Source: Actinomycetota bacterium (GTDB taxonomy: Bacteria; Actinomycetota; Actinomycetes; Nanopelagicales; Nanopelagicaceae). From it: a DNA stretch of 8,042 nt. Both the position numbers and the translations under genes were made by a program. Under the pieces are notes generated by a model, which worked only from the letters and a program-made list of their open reading frames with translations, did not search any database and was not told where the DNA came from. Positions 6,945-8,042 of this stretch are shown here, in pieces (the first letter of the stretch is position 1; the number at the start of each line of letters is the position of its first letter). The DNA lies in NCBI GenBank assembly GCA_009697555.1, contig WLQV01000042.1, forward strand, positions 1 to 8,042, in the 5' to 3' direction.

Positions 6945-7492
6945 TAACGGCGATAGCCATTCGCGCGTGGACAGAGATGTCCTTGCGGATCTAGTGGTGC
7001 ACCACAGAATGGGCAAGGCGCTCTGCCAGCAGAGATCACACTTCTGGATCTCAGTACGAATTCAATTGCTTGCTTGGTCGTAAGTAGCACGCGCATGATG
7101 TCAGGGGCACTATCAATATCTTCTAGAACCAGATCATCAAATTCGTTCTCGTTATCCCCCATCGCCTGAAGTTCGAGTAGCAAGCGTTCCTTTTTGCTCT
7201 CCCAAACGATTCCAATCACACCAACTCTAAATTCTTCAAGAATTGGCTGAGATAAGGGGGCAATGTCATCTGCAGTGCGATGCTTTGCTAATGCGTAATC
7301 ATTGCGTGCAACTTGCTGCAAAATCTCAATCACTCGATCTGTAATAGCTCCCACTTGCATCTTCTCTAGCGCAACAGAAACCAACTTTGACCCAGAGCTG
7401 GCTTGTAGAAAGAAAGTTCGCTCTCCGGGTTGTCCAACAGTGCCCGCAATAAAGCGTTCGACTGGATCGAACTCATAAACAATTCGTGCCAT
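6944..7492 (-). CDS. DUF3090-family protein with C-terminal zinc-binding motif
   Basis: The 182-residue product belongs to the DUF3090/YjbR-independent actinobacterial family (TIGR03847 as I recall) with no known function. It begins with a beta-rich segment (MARIVYEFDPVERFIAGTVG, then GERTFFLQ near 23-30) and a helical stretch, LEKMQVGAITDRVIEIL (about 42-58). A second beta segment, EEFRVGVIGIVWES, lies near 86-99, followed by an acidic patch (DNENEFDDLVLEDID, about 113-127). The C-terminus carries CPFCGAPLDPQGHLCPRANG, with Cys160, Cys163, His172 and Cys174 placed to bind one zinc ion. No signal peptide or membrane segment is seen, so it is probably cytosolic. The start ATG overlaps the stop of the upstream phosphatase gene as TAATG, and its own stop overlaps the kinase-like gene in the same way. 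This strict coupling suggests that the three proteins are made in fixed proportion and may form a complex (inference). Confidence 0.88.
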   Translation of the reverse strand: MARIVYEFDPVERFIAGTVGQPGERTFFLQASSGSKLVSVALEKMQVGAITDRVIEILQQVARNDYALAKHRTADDIAPLSQPILEEFRVGVIGIVWESKKERLLLELQAMGDNENEFDDLVLEDIDSAPDIMRVLLTTKQAIEFVLRSRSVISAGRAPCPFCGAPLDPQGHLCPRANGYRR

Positions 7493-8042
7493 TACTTACT
7501 TTTCTTCTTTGCGAGAGGACCACTGCCGCCGCCGAGGAGAATGCGCTTCTTGGCTCGATCGCCCAAGAGCGCGGAGACGCTTCCCGATGCATTGTTAATG
7601 ACTAACGCGCGAGGTCTTGGCGATTCAAAATCAATAATTGTTACAGATGCCGGATCGATCACAATTCTCTGAAATTCATCGAGGTGCATGCCGAGGGACG
7701 AGGCAACGATCGATTTAATAACGTCACCGTGAGAAACAACCATCACATGGCCCTTACTCGAGCGTGCGCCAAATGCATCATGGATGGCGGCCATAGAACG
7801 CTCCTGCATCGCCAACAAACTTTCACCGCCGGGAAAAGTCACTCGAGATGGAGTGCGCTGTACTGAACTCCAGAGCTTTTGCGGAGTGAGTGAGCGCAAT
7901 TTCTTTCCGCTCCAGCTGCCGTAATCAACTTCGATTAAACGCGGTTCGATCTCGACCTTCGTTCGGGAATTGCCGTACTTCTCTAGCCACGGTTCTAAAG
8001 TCTCACGGCATCGCTCTAACGGACTGATGAGGATCTGATTGA
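7492..8042 (-). CDS. Histidine-phosphatase-superfamily protein (MSMEG_4193-type putative phosphomutase/phosphatase), N-terminus outside window
   Basis: The frame is open from the right edge to the stop at 7492, giving 182 residues; the N-terminal part with the RHG phospho-histidine motif lies beyond the window. Still visible are ISPLERCRET near the edge (the conserved Arg region), IEVDYGSWSG and the second catalytic histidine in VVSHGDVIKSI. The family (TIGR03848 as I recall) is usually called a phosphomutase. The EVDYGSWSG motif resembles the CobC/PhoE-type phosphatases (fGxWEG) more than true phosphoglycerate mutases, so phosphatase activity is more likely (inference). The tail is glycine-rich, then lysine-rich (GGGSGPLAKKKSK). 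An internal TTG at 7899 cannot be the true start, because the conserved SPLERCRET segment lies upstream of it. This is the first visible gene of the four-gene run ending in mshC; any promoter is beyond the window. Confidence 0.9.
   Translation of the reverse strand, partial: NQILISPLERCRETLEPWLEKYGNSRTKVEIEPRLIEVDYGSWSGKKLRSLTPQKLWSSVQRTPSRVTFPGGESLLAMQERSMAAIHDAFGARSSKGHVMVVSHGDVIKSIVASSLGMHLDEFQRIVIDPASVTIIDFESPRPRALVINNASGSVSALLGDRAKKRILLGGGSGPLAKKKSK

Noticed and set aside
6945..7016. Longer N-terminus for the kinase-like protein, up to 7016
   Set aside because: The extra residues are read from inside the zinc-site coding region of the DUF3090 gene; ATG at 6944 in the TAATG overlap is the natural start.
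7492..7899. A short 135-residue phosphatase starting with TTG at 7899
   Set aside because: The frame continues open to the window edge and encodes conserved SPLERCRET and EVDYGSWSG motifs upstream, so the gene is cut by the window, not short.
1..8042. Mobile elements, CRISPR arrays, tRNA or rRNA genes
   Set aside because: No transposase, integrase, spaced direct repeats, tRNA-like cloverleaf or rRNA sequence was noticed; nearly every base lies in a conserved protein-coding gene.

Overview
The window looks like a compact stretch of a chromosome from an actinobacterium. Three things point there: a gene for MshC, the cysteine ligase of mycothiol synthesis (a thiol made almost only by Actinobacteria); an actinobacterial-type PAC2 protein; and a conserved trio of uncharacterised genes (histidine-phosphatase/'phosphomutase', DUF3090, SCO1664-type kinase-like protein) typical of that phylum. 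Base composition by eye is only about 45-50% G+C, low for Actinobacteria, and the genes are packed very tightly. Together these suggest a streamlined lineage such as the freshwater acI/Nanopelagicales group; that placement is inference.

Layout, left to right. Positions 1-589 (minus) hold the start of a HAD-family hydrolase whose 3' end lies outside the window. It overlaps by 11 bases the end of metH (579-4088, minus), a full-length cobalamin-dependent methionine synthase with all five modules. A 29-base gap at 4089-4117, containing a perfect 10-base palindrome, separates metH from a divergent PAC2-family gene (4118-4960, plus). That gene converges with mshC (4962-6203, minus), with one base between the two stop codons. 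Upstream of mshC, on the same strand, lies the trio: SCO1664-type kinase-like protein (6240-6944), DUF3090 protein with a C-terminal zinc-binding motif (6944-7492), and a histidine-phosphatase-family protein (7492 to the window edge, N-terminus missing). Both junctions inside the trio are one-base TAATG stop/start overlaps, and mshC follows after 36 bases, so these four genes very probably form one operon read from right to left.

How the genes may work together. MetH and MshC are well understood: methionine regeneration from homocysteine, and attachment of cysteine to glucosaminyl-inositol. The trio has no established function. It pairs a PI3/PI4-kinase-like fold with a phosphatase-like fold and a small zinc-ribbon protein, upstream of an enzyme handling an inositol-containing substrate. 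This is the most interesting part of the window: it could be a phosphorylation/dephosphorylation module, and the phosphatase is a candidate for the mycothiol phosphatase step (MshA2), which to my knowledge has no firmly assigned gene. No RNA genes, insertion sequences, CRISPR arrays or prophage genes were seen, and no stretch longer than 300 bases lacks a gene.
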